From Rhodospirillales bacterium (GTDB taxonomy: Bacteria > Pseudomonadota > Alphaproteobacteria > Rhodospirillales > Defluviicoccaceae), in contig JADJRE010000003.1 of the NCBI GenBank assembly GCA_016712375.1, forward strand, positions 1 to 64,000: a DNA stretch of 64,000 nucleotides. The letters run 5' to 3'. Both the position numbers and the translations under genes were made by a program. The notes beneath the pieces were generated by a model. That model searched no databases, was not told the DNA's origin, and saw nothing but the letters and a program-made list of their open reading frames with translations. The first letter of the stretch is position 1; each line of letters begins with the position of its first letter. This document shows positions 54,324 through 63,833 of this stretch, in pieces.

Positions 54324-55669
54324 GAGTGTTGATCCCCAAAACGCTCGCGGGACGGACCATCGCCGTTCTTCTCGTCGGCCTTGGGTTGTTTCACCTATTG
54401 AGCATTTGGATCTATCAGGTCGGCATCGAGAACCTGCTGGGCTCGACGCATGAACAGCAACTGGCGGAAAGGCTGGTCTCGGTCAAACGGGCCATCGCCG
54501 AACTTCCGAGCGGCGACCGGGAGCAGACGGCGCATGCTCTTTCGACTTCCAGCATGGAAATCCACTGGAGCACGCTGAGCCTCGTCAACCCGAAGCCCGT
54601 CGAGAGCGAGCGGCTCAGCCTGCTGCGCGAGCGTTTGCGCGAGTTGGTCCCGGAAATCACCGACGATCAGGTGCGCCTCGGCTTCGCCGACGAGGGAACG
54701 CCCCTCGGGAACGACGCCGACGCTTATCAACATATTCTCCTCGCGTCGGTGCAGTTGCCCGACGGCAGCTGGCTCAACTTCATCGTCGCCACATTCCGGA
54801 CGGCTCCGACGGAGCATGGCATCCTGGGCTCGTTGTCTGCCATGGGGCTCGGCATTCTGCTTGTCTCCATTGTGCTCGTTCGCTCGGTGACCGCGCCGCT
54901 ACGAACGCTCGCGAGAGCCGCCGATCGCATTGGCATCGACGTTGCCGCTCCCGAACTGCCACAGACGGGACCAGTCGAGATCCAGCAGGTGGCCAAGGCG
55001 TTCAATCGCATGCAAACGCGGATCAGCCGCCTGATCAGAGACCGGACGCAGACCTTGGCGGCGGTTTCGCATGATCTGAAGACGCCGATCACGCGCTTGA
55101 GGCTGCGCGCGGAGTTCGTCAAGGACGAGGAACTGCGACAGACGATCGAGGGCGATCTCGAGGAGATGGAGCGGATGATCGAGTCCACGCTCGCCTTCTT
55201 GCGCGGCGACGCGACGGGAGAGGACAGCAAGACCGTCGATATCGCGACCATCCTCGCGACCATCGGCGACCATCTGGTCGATACCGGCCACGAGGTCGCC
55301 TTGACCGGTCTGACGCACGTGACGCTTCGCTGCAGGCCGTTGGCGATCAAACGCGCGCTGTCCAACCTGATGGAGAATGCAGTGAAGTACGGCGCGCGCG
55401 CTCGGGTCGACCTGGCGGAGCGCGACGGCGAGATCCGCATCACCATCACGGACGACGGCCCGGGTATCCCGGCGGGGGAGATGGAGAGGGTATTCGATCC
55501 CTTCTACCGGCTCGAGGGCAGCCGCAGTCGGGATACTGGAGGCAGCGGATTGGGCCTGACGGTCGCGCAAACCGCCATTCGCGCACACGGCGGCGACATC
55601 GCGCTGAAGAACGGGCAAAGAGCCGGGCTGTCCGTGACCGTCACGCTGCCCAAGGGCACCGCCTCCTGA
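54320..55669 (+). CDS. sensor histidine kinase
   Basis: The 449-residue product has two membrane spans around a periplasmic sensor loop (residues 35-170), a HAMP linker, and the kinase core: SHDLKTP with phospho-acceptor His251, NLMENAVKYG (N box), DDGPGIP (G1) and GSGLGLTVA (G2). The GTG start overlaps the regulator stop (GTGA), so they are co-translated. It should sense periplasmic metal and phosphorylate the regulator. The sensor loop lacks an obvious His/Met cluster. Confidence 0.9.
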   Translation: MRVLIPKTLAGRTIAVLLVGLGLFHLLSIWIYQVGIENLLGSTHEQQLAERLVSVKRAIAELPSGDREQTAHALSTSSMEIHWSTLSLVNPKPVESERLSLLRERLRELVPEITDDQVRLGFADEGTPLGNDADAYQHILLASVQLPDGSWLNFIVATFRTAPTEHGILGSLSAMGLGILLVSIVLVRSVTAPLRTLARAADRIGIDVAAPELPQTGPVEIQQVAKAFNRMQTRISRLIRDRTQTLAAVSHDLKTPITRLRLRAEFVKDEELRQTIEGDLEEMERMIESTLAFLRGDATGEDSKTVDIATILATIGDHLVDTGHEVALTGLTHVTLRCRPLAIKRALSNLMENAVKYGARARVDLAERDGEIRITITDDGPGIPAGEMERVFDPFYRLEGSRSRDTGGSGLGLTVAQTAIRAHGGDIALKNGQRAGLSVTVTLPKGTAS

Positions 55670-55764
55670 TCGCAAGCGCTCTTGGGCGTATGCGTCTCGA
55701 CTAAGCTCGTCGCCTCCCTGTGGCGGCGCCCGGCTCGTCGACGCAAGTATCGCTCACGCCATCC

Positions 55765-55780
55765 GCAATGATTTGTTACA
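55765..55780 (+). promoter_or_regulatory. metal-regulon box 5
   Basis: GCAATGATTTGTTACA has the exact TTTGTTACA core. TACTCT follows after 31 bases. It lies 90 bases upstream of the gene at 55870. Confidence 0.55.
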
Positions 55781-55869
55781 TGCAGGAAATATCGCGGAAA
55801 CCGGAGGCGGATACTCTGTCAAAGCTGTGATGGTGCGGAACTACGGCAGCATGCCGCTGGAGGCTCTCC

Positions 55870-56325
55870 ATGACTATCGTTCAGCTTTCGGATGGGCGCC
55901 CCGGATGGCGGGCTGGTGCGTTCGTCACGTTGTTCCTCCTCGTCCTCGCGGCTGCCGGCTGTGCGACGACACCGTCCCACGACTATCGTTTCGACATCGT
56001 TCAGCAGCCGGTGCAAGTCGGCCAAGTCTCCGAAATTACCGTCAGGCTGGTCCATCTCCCGTCTGGCCAAGCCGTAAAGGACGCCACTATCTTCAAGAGC
56101 GAACTTGAAATGCCCATGCTTCGGCCAGGGTATTATAAGATAACGCCGTCTGGCTTGAGTGATGTGCAGAACTACGTCGAGTATCTCGGATCTGATGGGG
56201 AGGGTAACTATCGATTCCGCGGCAACGTTTCCATGGGTGGAACCTGGACCATGAATATCTGGGCAATGGTGCCGGGAGAGGCAGAGACAATTCGGCGAAC
56301 AGTGACGTTTATGGCAGCCCATTGA
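55870..56325 (+). CDS. YtkA/FixH-like lipoprotein, paralogue B
   Basis: The 151-residue product has a signal peptide ending LAAAGC (lipobox). It has the same domain as the gene at 46243: YRFDIVQQPVQVGQVSEITVRLVH, LEMPMLRPGYYKI, and MGGTWTMNIWAMVPGEAETIRRTVTF. The His of paralogue A's patch is replaced by Met/Pro. GGAGG precedes the start. It is likely periplasmic and metal-related. The regulon box and -10-like element give it its own promoter. Confidence 0.75.
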   Translation: MTIVQLSDGRPGWRAGAFVTLFLLVLAAAGCATTPSHDYRFDIVQQPVQVGQVSEITVRLVHLPSGQAVKDATIFKSELEMPMLRPGYYKITPSGLSDVQNYVEYLGSDGEGNYRFRGNVSMGGTWTMNIWAMVPGEAETIRRTVTFMAAH

Positions 56326-56389
56326 GCCACAGCGCGCTCCATCAACGGAAAGTATAAACCGGTTTTAACCACGATTGGAGAAAGCCAAG

Positions 56390-56887
56390 ATGCAGCTACG
56401 TGCTTTCATTGTAGATCTTTGGAGATCGCGGACATTTTGGCTGCTTGCTGTAGTCGCGGCACTTTGCATGTTTGCTGTAGTCGTGGCCAGTGCAGCATCT
56501 AGCAGCGCCGGCGAGGAGAAGCCGGGCACAGGGTCTATGGTGCCGGAGCATGGCTCGATGCCTGGCATGCGGCACTCCAGTTCCGATGTGCCGCCCCACT
56601 CGCCGGATACGGCTGCTGCGAGCAATTCTTCCACGACCGCTTACCAAGCGGCGATGATGAAAATGCATGAAAATCAGCAGATCGAGTTCACCGGAGATCC
56701 CGATCGCGACTTTGTCAAACACATGATACCGCACCACCAGGGTGCAATCGACATGGCCCGTGTCGAGTTGCATTACGGGCGCGACCCGGAAATCCGGAAG
56801 CTGGCAGAGAAAATAATCGCCGATCAGCAGAAGGAGATCGGGGTTATGCAGAAGTGGCTGGACACTCGGCCGACGGGCGCCAAGTAG
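56390..56887 (+). CDS. DUF305 (CopM-like) protein
   Basis: The 165-residue product has an N-terminal membrane segment (FWLLAVVAALCMFAVVVASA), a Met/His/Ser-rich linker and a DUF305 domain with the hallmark HMIPHHQGAIDMARVELHYG. DUF305 proteins bind copper through these His/Met residues in the periplasm. GGAGAAAG precedes the ATG at 56390; a TTG at 56375 is the other option. It lies between the lipoprotein and the copper ATPase. Confidence 0.88.
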   Translation: MQLRAFIVDLWRSRTFWLLAVVAALCMFAVVVASAASSSAGEEKPGTGSMVPEHGSMPGMRHSSSDVPPHSPDTAAASNSSTTAYQAAMMKMHENQQIEFTGDPDRDFVKHMIPHHQGAIDMARVELHYGRDPEIRKLAEKIIADQQKEIGVMQKWLDTRPTGAK

Positions 56888-57026
56888 CGGGGTTTGCAGC
56901 ACCGGGGTGCGATGGCGCGATTGCCCTGCTGCGAAGGGAACCAACCACACGACATCCTCCAATCGCCGGTCGATCGCTGCCGTCGCGCTGCTCCTTCAAC
57001 CACCTGAGACTGAGGCATAGGGCAAG

Positions 57027-59438
57027 ATGACTCCCAAGCACCACAGCGCCGATGGAGCAATGCAAGACCAGAGCGCCCCCAGCCACCGCGCCGATGAGAA
57101 CGGAGATGCTGGGCATCATCACACCGCACTGGACGATGGCACGCATCGGCTTAAGGATCCCGTTTGCGGCATGTGGGTCGATCCGCACACGGCCCGGCAC
57201 CGGGCTACGCACGGCCAGCAAACTTTCTATTTCTGCTCGGACGGATGCCGGCATGAGTTCGCGGCCGATCCGTCCCGTTACCTCTCGCCGGAAGAGGCGA
57301 AGAAGACCGCCGAACCGTTGCCCGAGGGCACAGTCTACACCTGCCCGATGCACCCGGAGGTGCGGCAGACGGGGCCCGGCTCGTGTCCGATCTGCGGCAT
57401 GGCACTGGAGCCACTTGTGGCGTCCGCCGACGCGGGACCGAATCCCGAGCTCGTCGATATGACGCGGCGGTTCCGGATCGGGTTGGTTTTGGCTGTCCCG
57501 GTGTTCGTCCTGGAGATGGGTGGGCACCTGCTCGGGTTGACGCACGTCATCGGGCAGCAGACGTCGAACTGGCTGCAGCTCGGGCTCGCCACCCCGGTCG
57601 TCCTGTGGGCGGGCTGGCCGTTCTTCGTCCGCGGCTGGCAATCGCTCGTCACCCGCAAGCTCAACATGTTCACGCTGATCGCGCTCGGCACTGGTGCGGC
57701 GTGGATCTACAGCATGGCGGCGACGCTCGCGCCCGGGCTGTTCCCAGCGGCGCTGCGGGGTCCTGACGGCGCTATTCCGGTCTACTTCGAGGCGGCGGCG
57801 GTGATTACCGTGCTGGTGCTGCTGGGGCAGGTACTGGAACTGCGCGCCCGCGAGGCCACGAGCGGAGCCATCCGCGCCCTTCTCGATCTTGCGCCCAAGA
57901 CGGCGCGGCGCATTCGCCAGGATGAGAGCGAGGAGGAGGTCAACCTCGAAACCATCCAAGTCGGGGATCGTCTCCGGGTCCGCCCGGGCGAGAAAGTGCC
58001 GGTCGATGGCGAGGTGATCGACGGGCGTAGTTCGGTCGACGAATCGATGGTGACGGGCGAGTCGATGCCGGTCACCAAGGAGGTCGGCGCCCGGGCGATC
58101 GGAGGCACGATCAACCAGACCGGAGCACTCGTGATGCGCGCCGACAAGGTCGGTCGCGATACGATGCTGGCGCGCATCGTGCAGATGGTTGCCGACGCGC
58201 AGCGCAGCCGCGCACCGATCCAGCGCCTTGCTGACAAGGTCGCGGGCTGGTTCGTGCCCGCCGTCATCGGCGTGGCGCTTGTCGCCTTCGTTGCCTGGAT
58301 CGTGTTGGGGCCGGAGCCGCGGTTTTCGTTTGCTCTGGTAGCGGCGGTGGCGGTGCTGATCATTGCCTGTCCCTGCGCCTTGGGACTGGCCACGCCGATG
58401 TCGATCATGGTCGGGGTCGGGCGCGGCGCTCAAGTCGGCGTCCTTATCAAGAACGCCGAAGCACTCGAGCGCATGGAGCGCGTCGACACCCTCGTCGTGG
58501 ACAAGACCGGCACGCTCACCGAGGGCAAGCCGGCCGTGACAGCAATCGTGCCAGCGGCCGGGTTTGACGAGGCCGAAATCCTGCGCCTGGCCGCGAGTGT
58601 CGAGCGCGCCAGCGAGCATCCTTTAGCCCTCGCCATCGTGGAAGCGGCGGGGACCCGAGGCGTAACGACGGCGCCGGTGACCGGATTCGACTCGCCCGTC
58701 GGCCGGGGTGCGTTCGGCACCGTTGAAGGCCAGCTGATCGTGCTCGGGAACGCCAAGTTTATGGCCGAACATGGCGTGCACGTCGCACCGCTCACCCAAG
58801 CGGCCGAAGATCTCCGCCGGGATGGTGCGACGGCGATCTTCGTCGGCATCGACCGTCGCATCGCCGGCGCGATCGCCATCGCCGACCCCGTGAAGGCGTC
58901 GACGCCGGAGGCACTCGCGGCGTTGAAGCGCGAGGGCATCCGCATCGTCATGCTGACGGGCGACAATCGGACGACCGCCGAGGCGGTGGCCCGCAAACTC
59001 GGCATCGACGAGGTCGACGCGGAGGTGCTGCCGGACCACAAAGGCGAGGTCGTGAAACGGCTGCAGCAGCAGGGGCGCACGGTTGCCATGGCCGGCGACG
59101 GCGTTAACGATGCGCCGGCGTTGGCGACCGCCGACATCGGCATCGCCATGGGTTCCGGTACCGACGTTGCCATCGAGAGCGCCGGCGTCACGCTCCTCAA
59201 CGGCGACCTCACCGGGATCGTGCGCGCTCGCCACCTGTCACGCGCTACCATGCGCAACATTCGCCAGAACCTGTTCTTCGCCTTCATCTACAATGCCGTC
59301 GGCGTGCCGATCGCAGCGGGCGTGCTCTATCCCGTCCTCGGCATCTTGCTTTCGCCGGTCCTCGCCGCCGCCGCCATGGCGCTCTCGTCGGTCAGTGTCA
59401 TCGGCAACTCCTTGCGGCTGCGGTTTGTGCGGCTCTGA
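57027..59438 (+). CDS. copA: copper-exporting P1B-type ATPase
   Basis: This is an 803-residue P-type ATPase. The N terminus has a His-rich tail, a YHS-type motif (DPVCGMWV) and a heavy-metal domain (CPMHPEVRQTGPGSCPICGM). The core has TGESMPVTKE, ACPCALGLATP with the transport cysteines 448/450, DKTGT with phosphorylated Asp492, and MAGDGVNDAPAL. The CPC motif assigns it to Cu(I)/Ag(I) export from the cytoplasm. A silver-specific SilP identity is equally possible. Complete; 139 bases separate it from the DUF305 gene. Confidence 0.95.
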   Translation: MTPKHHSADGAMQDQSAPSHRADENGDAGHHHTALDDGTHRLKDPVCGMWVDPHTARHRATHGQQTFYFCSDGCRHEFAADPSRYLSPEEAKKTAEPLPEGTVYTCPMHPEVRQTGPGSCPICGMALEPLVASADAGPNPELVDMTRRFRIGLVLAVPVFVLEMGGHLLGLTHVIGQQTSNWLQLGLATPVVLWAGWPFFVRGWQSLVTRKLNMFTLIALGTGAAWIYSMAATLAPGLFPAALRGPDGAIPVYFEAAAVITVLVLLGQVLELRAREATSGAIRALLDLAPKTARRIRQDESEEEVNLETIQVGDRLRVRPGEKVPVDGEVIDGRSSVDESMVTGESMPVTKEVGARAIGGTINQTGALVMRADKVGRDTMLARIVQMVADAQRSRAPIQRLADKVAGWFVPAVIGVALVAFVAWIVLGPEPRFSFALVAAVAVLIIACPCALGLATPMSIMVGVGRGAQVGVLIKNAEALERMERVDTLVVDKTGTLTEGKPAVTAIVPAAGFDEAEILRLAASVERASEHPLALAIVEAAGTRGVTTAPVTGFDSPVGRGAFGTVEGQLIVLGNAKFMAEHGVHVAPLTQAAEDLRRDGATAIFVGIDRRIAGAIAIADPVKASTPEALAALKREGIRIVMLTGDNRTTAEAVARKLGIDEVDAEVLPDHKGEVVKRLQQQGRTVAMAGDGVNDAPALATADIGIAMGSGTDVAIESAGVTLLNGDLTGIVRARHLSRATMRNIRQNLFFAFIYNAVGVPIAAGVLYPVLGILLSPVLAAAAMALSSVSVIGNSLRLRFVRL

Positions 59439-59575
59439 CGTTCGGCAGCGTGCGATTGACTGGACTGTTGATGGTCGGGATACCGCGCAGCGTCTTCGGC
59501 CTGCTGTAGCCTACCCATCGATCGAGTCCGTTACATCCCAGGTCACAGACTTGGCCATATACCGATGGAAAGCAT

Positions 59576-60850
59576 GTGAGCGTTCTCGACTATATCCATG
59601 AATGCAGTCACGGCGCGCTCGAATGGGTTGCGCTGACATCGTCGTCGTTCCTCCATGCCATCCTCCACGTTGTTATCTACGGAACGCCTCTTCTAATATT
59701 ACTTTCAACGATCATGTTTGCTTTCATTATTTACAGAAAAGCACGTGCCAGTCGGAAACTCACGGCAACACCGCATGAAATGTTGGGTCGAGCACATGCG
59801 GTCGGCCTCACTGACGGCATCTTTAAGCTGATCCTTCGTCGAACGCGCGGCCGTCAAATCGTGTTAATGCTCGGCGCTGCTGCCGCAATGCCGACCCTGT
59901 ACATGACTTTGGAGATACCAAAACACATCATTAATCATGCAATCAGCGCAGGGCAGAAAAGTATTGAGATTCAAGGAGTGCAATTTTCACAGGTCGAATT
60001 TTTGATAACATTGTGTATCCTTTATCTGGCAAGTCTCTTAATAAATGGTTTGATCAAATATTGGTTGAACGTCTATCAAGGGCGAGTGGGCGAACTCTTG
60101 ATCCGCCGTTTGCGACTCATGGTCTATCGCGGCTGGCGTCACAATGGGCAGCCGGGAGGACGCTCCCAGCTAATTCCGATCATCGTGCAAGAGGTAGAGC
60201 CGGTCGGCGGCTTTGCCGGTGAGGCATTCGTCACCCCGGTCTTCCAAGGCGGCACATTCCTGACCATCCTCGCCTTCATGCTGGTCCAAAATCCAGTGCT
60301 GGGCGCCGCCGCGCTGTTGATGCTGCCGATCCAATTGACGGTGATTCCTCCCCTGCAACGCAAAATCAACGCTCTCAACCGGACGCGCGTGCGCGAAGTT
60401 CGACATCTCGGAGGTCTGATCGGCGACGCGGAGCCCCGTGCACGGGCGCCTCTTATTCACCTGCGACTCGTTCAATCAAGTATCCTGATTATTCAGGAAG
60501 TACGTTTTAAGATATATAAAAATAAATTTCTGATGAAGTCAGCAATAAATTTTCTCAACAACCTTGTCCCCTTCTTTTTCTACCTGATTGGTGGATATTA
60601 CGTTATCGATGGAACAGTAAGTTTTGGCGCCCTGGTAGCGGTGTTGGCCGCCCACAAGGAGTTCTCCGCGCCGCTACGGGACTTGTTAATGTACTACCAA
60701 GTTACGCAGGATGTACGCGTACGCTATCGCGAGGTGCAGCGGTTTGTCGCCGGCGTGTTGGTGCGACATCCTCATCGTCAGGAAGCGGAGGTTTCGTCTG
60801 ACGGCGGTCCAACCTCCGCGACCACATCGCCGCTCACGTCAACAACGTGA
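59576..60850 (+). CDS. orphan ABC-exporter membrane domain
   Basis: The 424-residue product has about six membrane spans in the ABC-exporter pattern (TPLLILLSTIMFAFIIY, GTFLTILAFMLVQNPVLGAAALLML, LVPFFFYLIGGYYVIDGTVSFGALVAVLAAHKEF). No ATP-binding domain (no Walker A or LSGGQ) follows in this frame or within the next 3 kb. It ends in a Ser/Thr-rich tail. Parts have much lower GC than the flanks. It may work with a distant ATPase or be a truncated exporter. GTG start with GGAAAG upstream. Confidence 0.7.
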   Translation: MSVLDYIHECSHGALEWVALTSSSFLHAILHVVIYGTPLLILLSTIMFAFIIYRKARASRKLTATPHEMLGRAHAVGLTDGIFKLILRRTRGRQIVLMLGAAAAMPTLYMTLEIPKHIINHAISAGQKSIEIQGVQFSQVEFLITLCILYLASLLINGLIKYWLNVYQGRVGELLIRRLRLMVYRGWRHNGQPGGRSQLIPIIVQEVEPVGGFAGEAFVTPVFQGGTFLTILAFMLVQNPVLGAAALLMLPIQLTVIPPLQRKINALNRTRVREVRHLGGLIGDAEPRARAPLIHLRLVQSSILIIQEVRFKIYKNKFLMKSAINFLNNLVPFFFYLIGGYYVIDGTVSFGALVAVLAAHKEFSAPLRDLLMYYQVTQDVRVRYREVQRFVAGVLVRHPHRQEAEVSSDGGPTSATTSPLTSTT

Positions 60851-61128
60851 GAATTGTCGGTATAAGAACTCCAATGACTGTCGCGAGGTGATTGCCCTTC
60901 TGGATCTGCACATCCTCCGGCTCGCTCAGCAGATCAGCGCGTTCGAGGACTTGCCTCGACAGTTGCGCGCTGTTAGGCAACTGTGCAACGACCGCCTGAA
61001 CCCGGAACATCGGGCAGGCGCCTGCGGAATCATCAGGGTTCTCGCCAAAGCCGTGAACCCGGGATCGGCAGAGGGCAAAGAGGGGCGCAGCACACCGGCT
61101 ACACCTTGCTGAAGACATGCCGGTGCGA

Positions 61129-61769
61129 TTACTCGCCGGTCTGGGCCCCCGCCGCCCGGCCGAGATCGGCGCGCCCGTGGTTTATGATTTCCCAGGCAGA
61201 GTGGAGGAAGAGCCCGGCGATGATGGTGGCGACGGCAAGGTCCGGCCAGGGCGTGCCTGTCCAGGCAACGAGGCCGGCGGCGATCACGACTGCGACGTTG
61301 CCGAGTGCGTCATTGCGGCTGAACAGCCAGACCGCGCGCACGTTGGCGTCGCCCGTGCGATGCGGCACCAGCACCCAGGCGGCGGCGACGTTGATCGCGA
61401 GTGCAATCACTCCGAATACCCCATGATATCCGCCTCCGGAGTGTGCAAGACGAGCACGCGATAGGTGGTTGCGGCGAGAACCCCGATCCCCAAAACGGCC
61501 AGAAAAAGGCCCTGGATCAGCGCCGCGCGGGCGCGCCAGGCGAGGCTCCATCCGATCGCGACGAGACCGAATAGGGTGATGACGCCGTCGCCTAGGAAAT
61601 CGACGGCATCGGCTTTCAGGGCTTGCGACCCTGCAACGAAGCCGCCGATCATCTCGACCAACCCCATGGCGAGGTTCAGAAGCACAACGATCCAGAGCGC
61701 CCGCCGATACTCAGGCGCAGCGTGGCTCAGGTTCTCTGCCCCGCACGACTCGCCGCACCCGCCGGCCAT
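61129..61769 (-). pseudogene. CDF-family cation transporter, frameshifted
   Basis: The first frame from ATG 61769 (AGGAGCGCGCA ribosome site) reads ALWIVVLLNLAMGLVEMIGGF, LKADAVDFLGDGVITLFGLVAIG and LHTPEADIMG, then hits a stop at 61407. One frame over, VFGVIALAINVAAAWVLVPHR, RAVWLFSRNDALGNVAVVIAAG and the rest continue to the stop at 61129. Adding one G to the GGGG run near 61423 restores a full six-span cation diffusion facilitator with its two HD/ND-D metal sites (DAVDFLGD and SRNDALGN). Such proteins export Zn, Co or Cd from the cytoplasm. Either pseudogene or sequencing deletion in a G-run. Confidence 0.75.
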
Positions 61770-61898
61770 TGCGCGCTCCTGTACATGCTCTCGTGTTCCT
61801 TTAGGAAGCGTAAACTCTGGACCAACTGAAGGGTCAACCGGAACGTGAGCAACCTTTCCTTGACCCTCGGCGGCGTGCACACGTAAAAGATCGCCGTG

Positions 61899-62345
61899 AT
61901 GGTCAGACTTCCGGCATCCGTCCGCGTGTTCCTCGGGCTGCTGCTCGTGCTTGCGCATGTGGCTCTTCAGCCCGCGAAAGCGGTGTCGTTGGTGCTCTGT
62001 GCCGAGCAGGACGGTCGGATCGTCGTGGAATTCGGAGCTACCGGTTCATGCCAGCATCCGGGGTCCATTGTGGACGAAGGTGTTGCAGCGGTGACTGCAC
62101 CCTGTTGCCCCGGGTGCACGGACCGAATTCTTCCGGCTGAACCTTCGCCGACGGTTGCAAGCAAGCGCGGCGAGGCGCCCCGAACTGTCCTGCCGACGGG
62201 TCCGCCCAGCGAAGACGCCCTTGCCCTTGTCTTCGAGTATCCCATCCCTGAGCCGACAGCTCCGTCCGTCCGCGGCCCTCTCTTCGACACTGAGTTCAGC
62301 GATCCGTTTCTCATCGCGTTGCGCAGCGTTCGCCTCCTGACCTGA
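61899..62345 (+). CDS. exported cysteine-containing hypothetical protein
   Basis: The 148-residue product has a signal peptide (VFLGLLLVLAHVALQPAKA) and four to five cysteines including CCPGC, which may bind metal. The C-terminal half is Pro-rich and probably unstructured. It stands directly before czcC-type genes, divergent from the CDF gene, and is likely part of the czc operon. A GTG three bases upstream is an alternative start. No family recognised. Confidence 0.6.
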   Translation: MVRLPASVRVFLGLLLVLAHVALQPAKAVSLVLCAEQDGRIVVEFGATGSCQHPGSIVDEGVAAVTAPCCPGCTDRILPAEPSPTVASKRGEAPRTVLPTGPPSEDALALVFEYPIPEPTAPSVRGPLFDTEFSDPFLIALRSVRLLT

Positions 62346-62430
62346 AGCTCTCCGATAACCGGAGTTCACGATAGCGAAGGACGCATGCGCGTCCTCGCTT
62401 CGCTCTCATTGCGTCAGGACAGGACTTTTC

Positions 62431-63828
62431 ATGCCGCGGCCGCTGATCATCTTTCTATGCGCGCTTGCGCCCGTTTTCGCGGGTTGTGCGTCGCCCATCC
62501 GCAGCACACCTTCGCTGCCACCCCCCCGAACGCTCGGACTGCCGCCAGGGGAGGCGATCGGCCGCCACAGCTTCGATGAGCGATCCTCGCCGGCCATGAA
62601 TGTTCGGACTGATGACGCTCGATCAGGCGAAGTCGTTACTCTGGATACAGCGACTGAGCGAGTGCTCGCGAACAGTCCGGACTTGTCGGCAGCAGCCGAG
62701 GCCGTCCGCGCGAGGGAAGGCGATGCACGGCAAGCATCGCTGTGGCCGAATCCCGCGTTGATCGGCGAGGCCGAGAACTTCGGGGGAACGGGCGATCAGA
62801 ACAGCTTCGAAACTGCGGAATACACGGTTTCTTTCGCTCAGCCGATCGACGTGTCCGGCAAAATCCGGCGCCGATCTACGGTGGCGGACTACGAGAGACG
62901 GCTGTCCGGCTGGGATTACGAGACGACGCGGCTGGATCTGATCACGTCCACCCGTAAGGCCTATGCCGATCTCGTCGCCACGCAGCGGAACGTCGAGTTG
63001 ACCAAGCAATTGGCACGTTTGGCCGACGACCTTGCTGCTGCCGTGGGCGCGCGCGTTCAGGCGGGCAAGGTTTCGCCGGTCGAGGCGACACGGATCGAGG
63101 TGGTGAAGTCGGCAGCTCGCGCAGAGGCGCTCAGGGCCGAGCAGGACTTATCCACAGCCCGCGCTGCGTTGGCGGCGTTGTGGGGCGATGCCGGCTCGCA
63201 AGTCGGGTGGGTCGCGGAGGAGGAAACCCAGGCTGACCTGGGTATGCCGCCGTCGAGCGCCCTGGAACCGCTGCTGGCAGGCGCTCCTGAAGCGGCGCGC
63301 TGGTCCGACGAGATCGCGCTGCGCGAGGCTGAATTCGACCTCGCGCGTGCGACGGCTTTTCCCGACGTGACCGCCAGCCTGGGCGCGCGGCGATTCGCCG
63401 AAAACGACGATTACGCATTCGTCGCCGGATTGTCCGTCCCGCTGCCGGTGTTTGATCGAAACCAAGGCGCCGTCGCGGCCGCTACATCTCGGCGCACCGA
63501 GGCCGAGCGGCGAAGAGCGGCGTTCCTCGCGCGGCAGAGAGCGGACTTCCAGGCAGCCTACGACGCTGTCAGGCGAGCGGAGATCTCGATGCGGAGCCTC
63601 GATGACCGGATTATCCCGTCTGCGCAGTCCGTCTTCACCACGACGACAATTGGTTATCAAGCCGGCAAGTTCAGCTTGATCGATCTCCTAGACGCCCAGC
63701 GCACCCTGTTCGAAGCCCAAGTGCAAGGCGTCGAAGCGCGGGCCGAGCGCGCCAAAGCGCGCGCCGACCTGGAAAGGCTGATCGCCCGTCCGGCCGAAGC
63801 GCCGCAGCAATCGAGGGCAGGAGGCTGA
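62431..63828 (+). CDS. czcC: CzcC-type outer membrane efflux factor
   Basis: The 465-residue TolC-family protein has a lipoprotein signal (LCALAPVFAGCAS). The two repeats of the family include NPDLSAAAEAVRAREGDARQASLWPNP, VSFAQPIDVSGKIRRR, and GLSVPLPVFDRNQGAVAAATSRR, the last being typical of CzcC. It exports divalent cations with CzcBA. The next gene follows within six bases. Symbol by similarity and context. Confidence 0.85.
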   Translation: MPRPLIIFLCALAPVFAGCASPIRSTPSLPPPRTLGLPPGEAIGRHSFDERSSPAMNVRTDDARSGEVVTLDTATERVLANSPDLSAAAEAVRAREGDARQASLWPNPALIGEAENFGGTGDQNSFETAEYTVSFAQPIDVSGKIRRRSTVADYERRLSGWDYETTRLDLITSTRKAYADLVATQRNVELTKQLARLADDLAAAVGARVQAGKVSPVEATRIEVVKSAARAEALRAEQDLSTARAALAALWGDAGSQVGWVAEEETQADLGMPPSSALEPLLAGAPEAARWSDEIALREAEFDLARATAFPDVTASLGARRFAENDDYAFVAGLSVPLPVFDRNQGAVAAATSRRTEAERRRAAFLARQRADFQAAYDAVRRAEISMRSLDDRIIPSAQSVFTTTTIGYQAGKFSLIDLLDAQRTLFEAQVQGVEARAERAKARADLERLIARPAEAPQQSRAGG

Positions 63829-63833
63829 GACCC

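Noticed and set aside
56844..58619. 591-codon minus-strand frame opposite the copper ATPase
   Set aside because: No domain and biased composition; the plus strand has all P-type ATPase motifs.
60834..61118. 94-codon minus-strand frame with a hydrophobic end
   Set aside because: It has one possible membrane segment at its C terminus but no ribosome site and no family resemblance; left unannotated.
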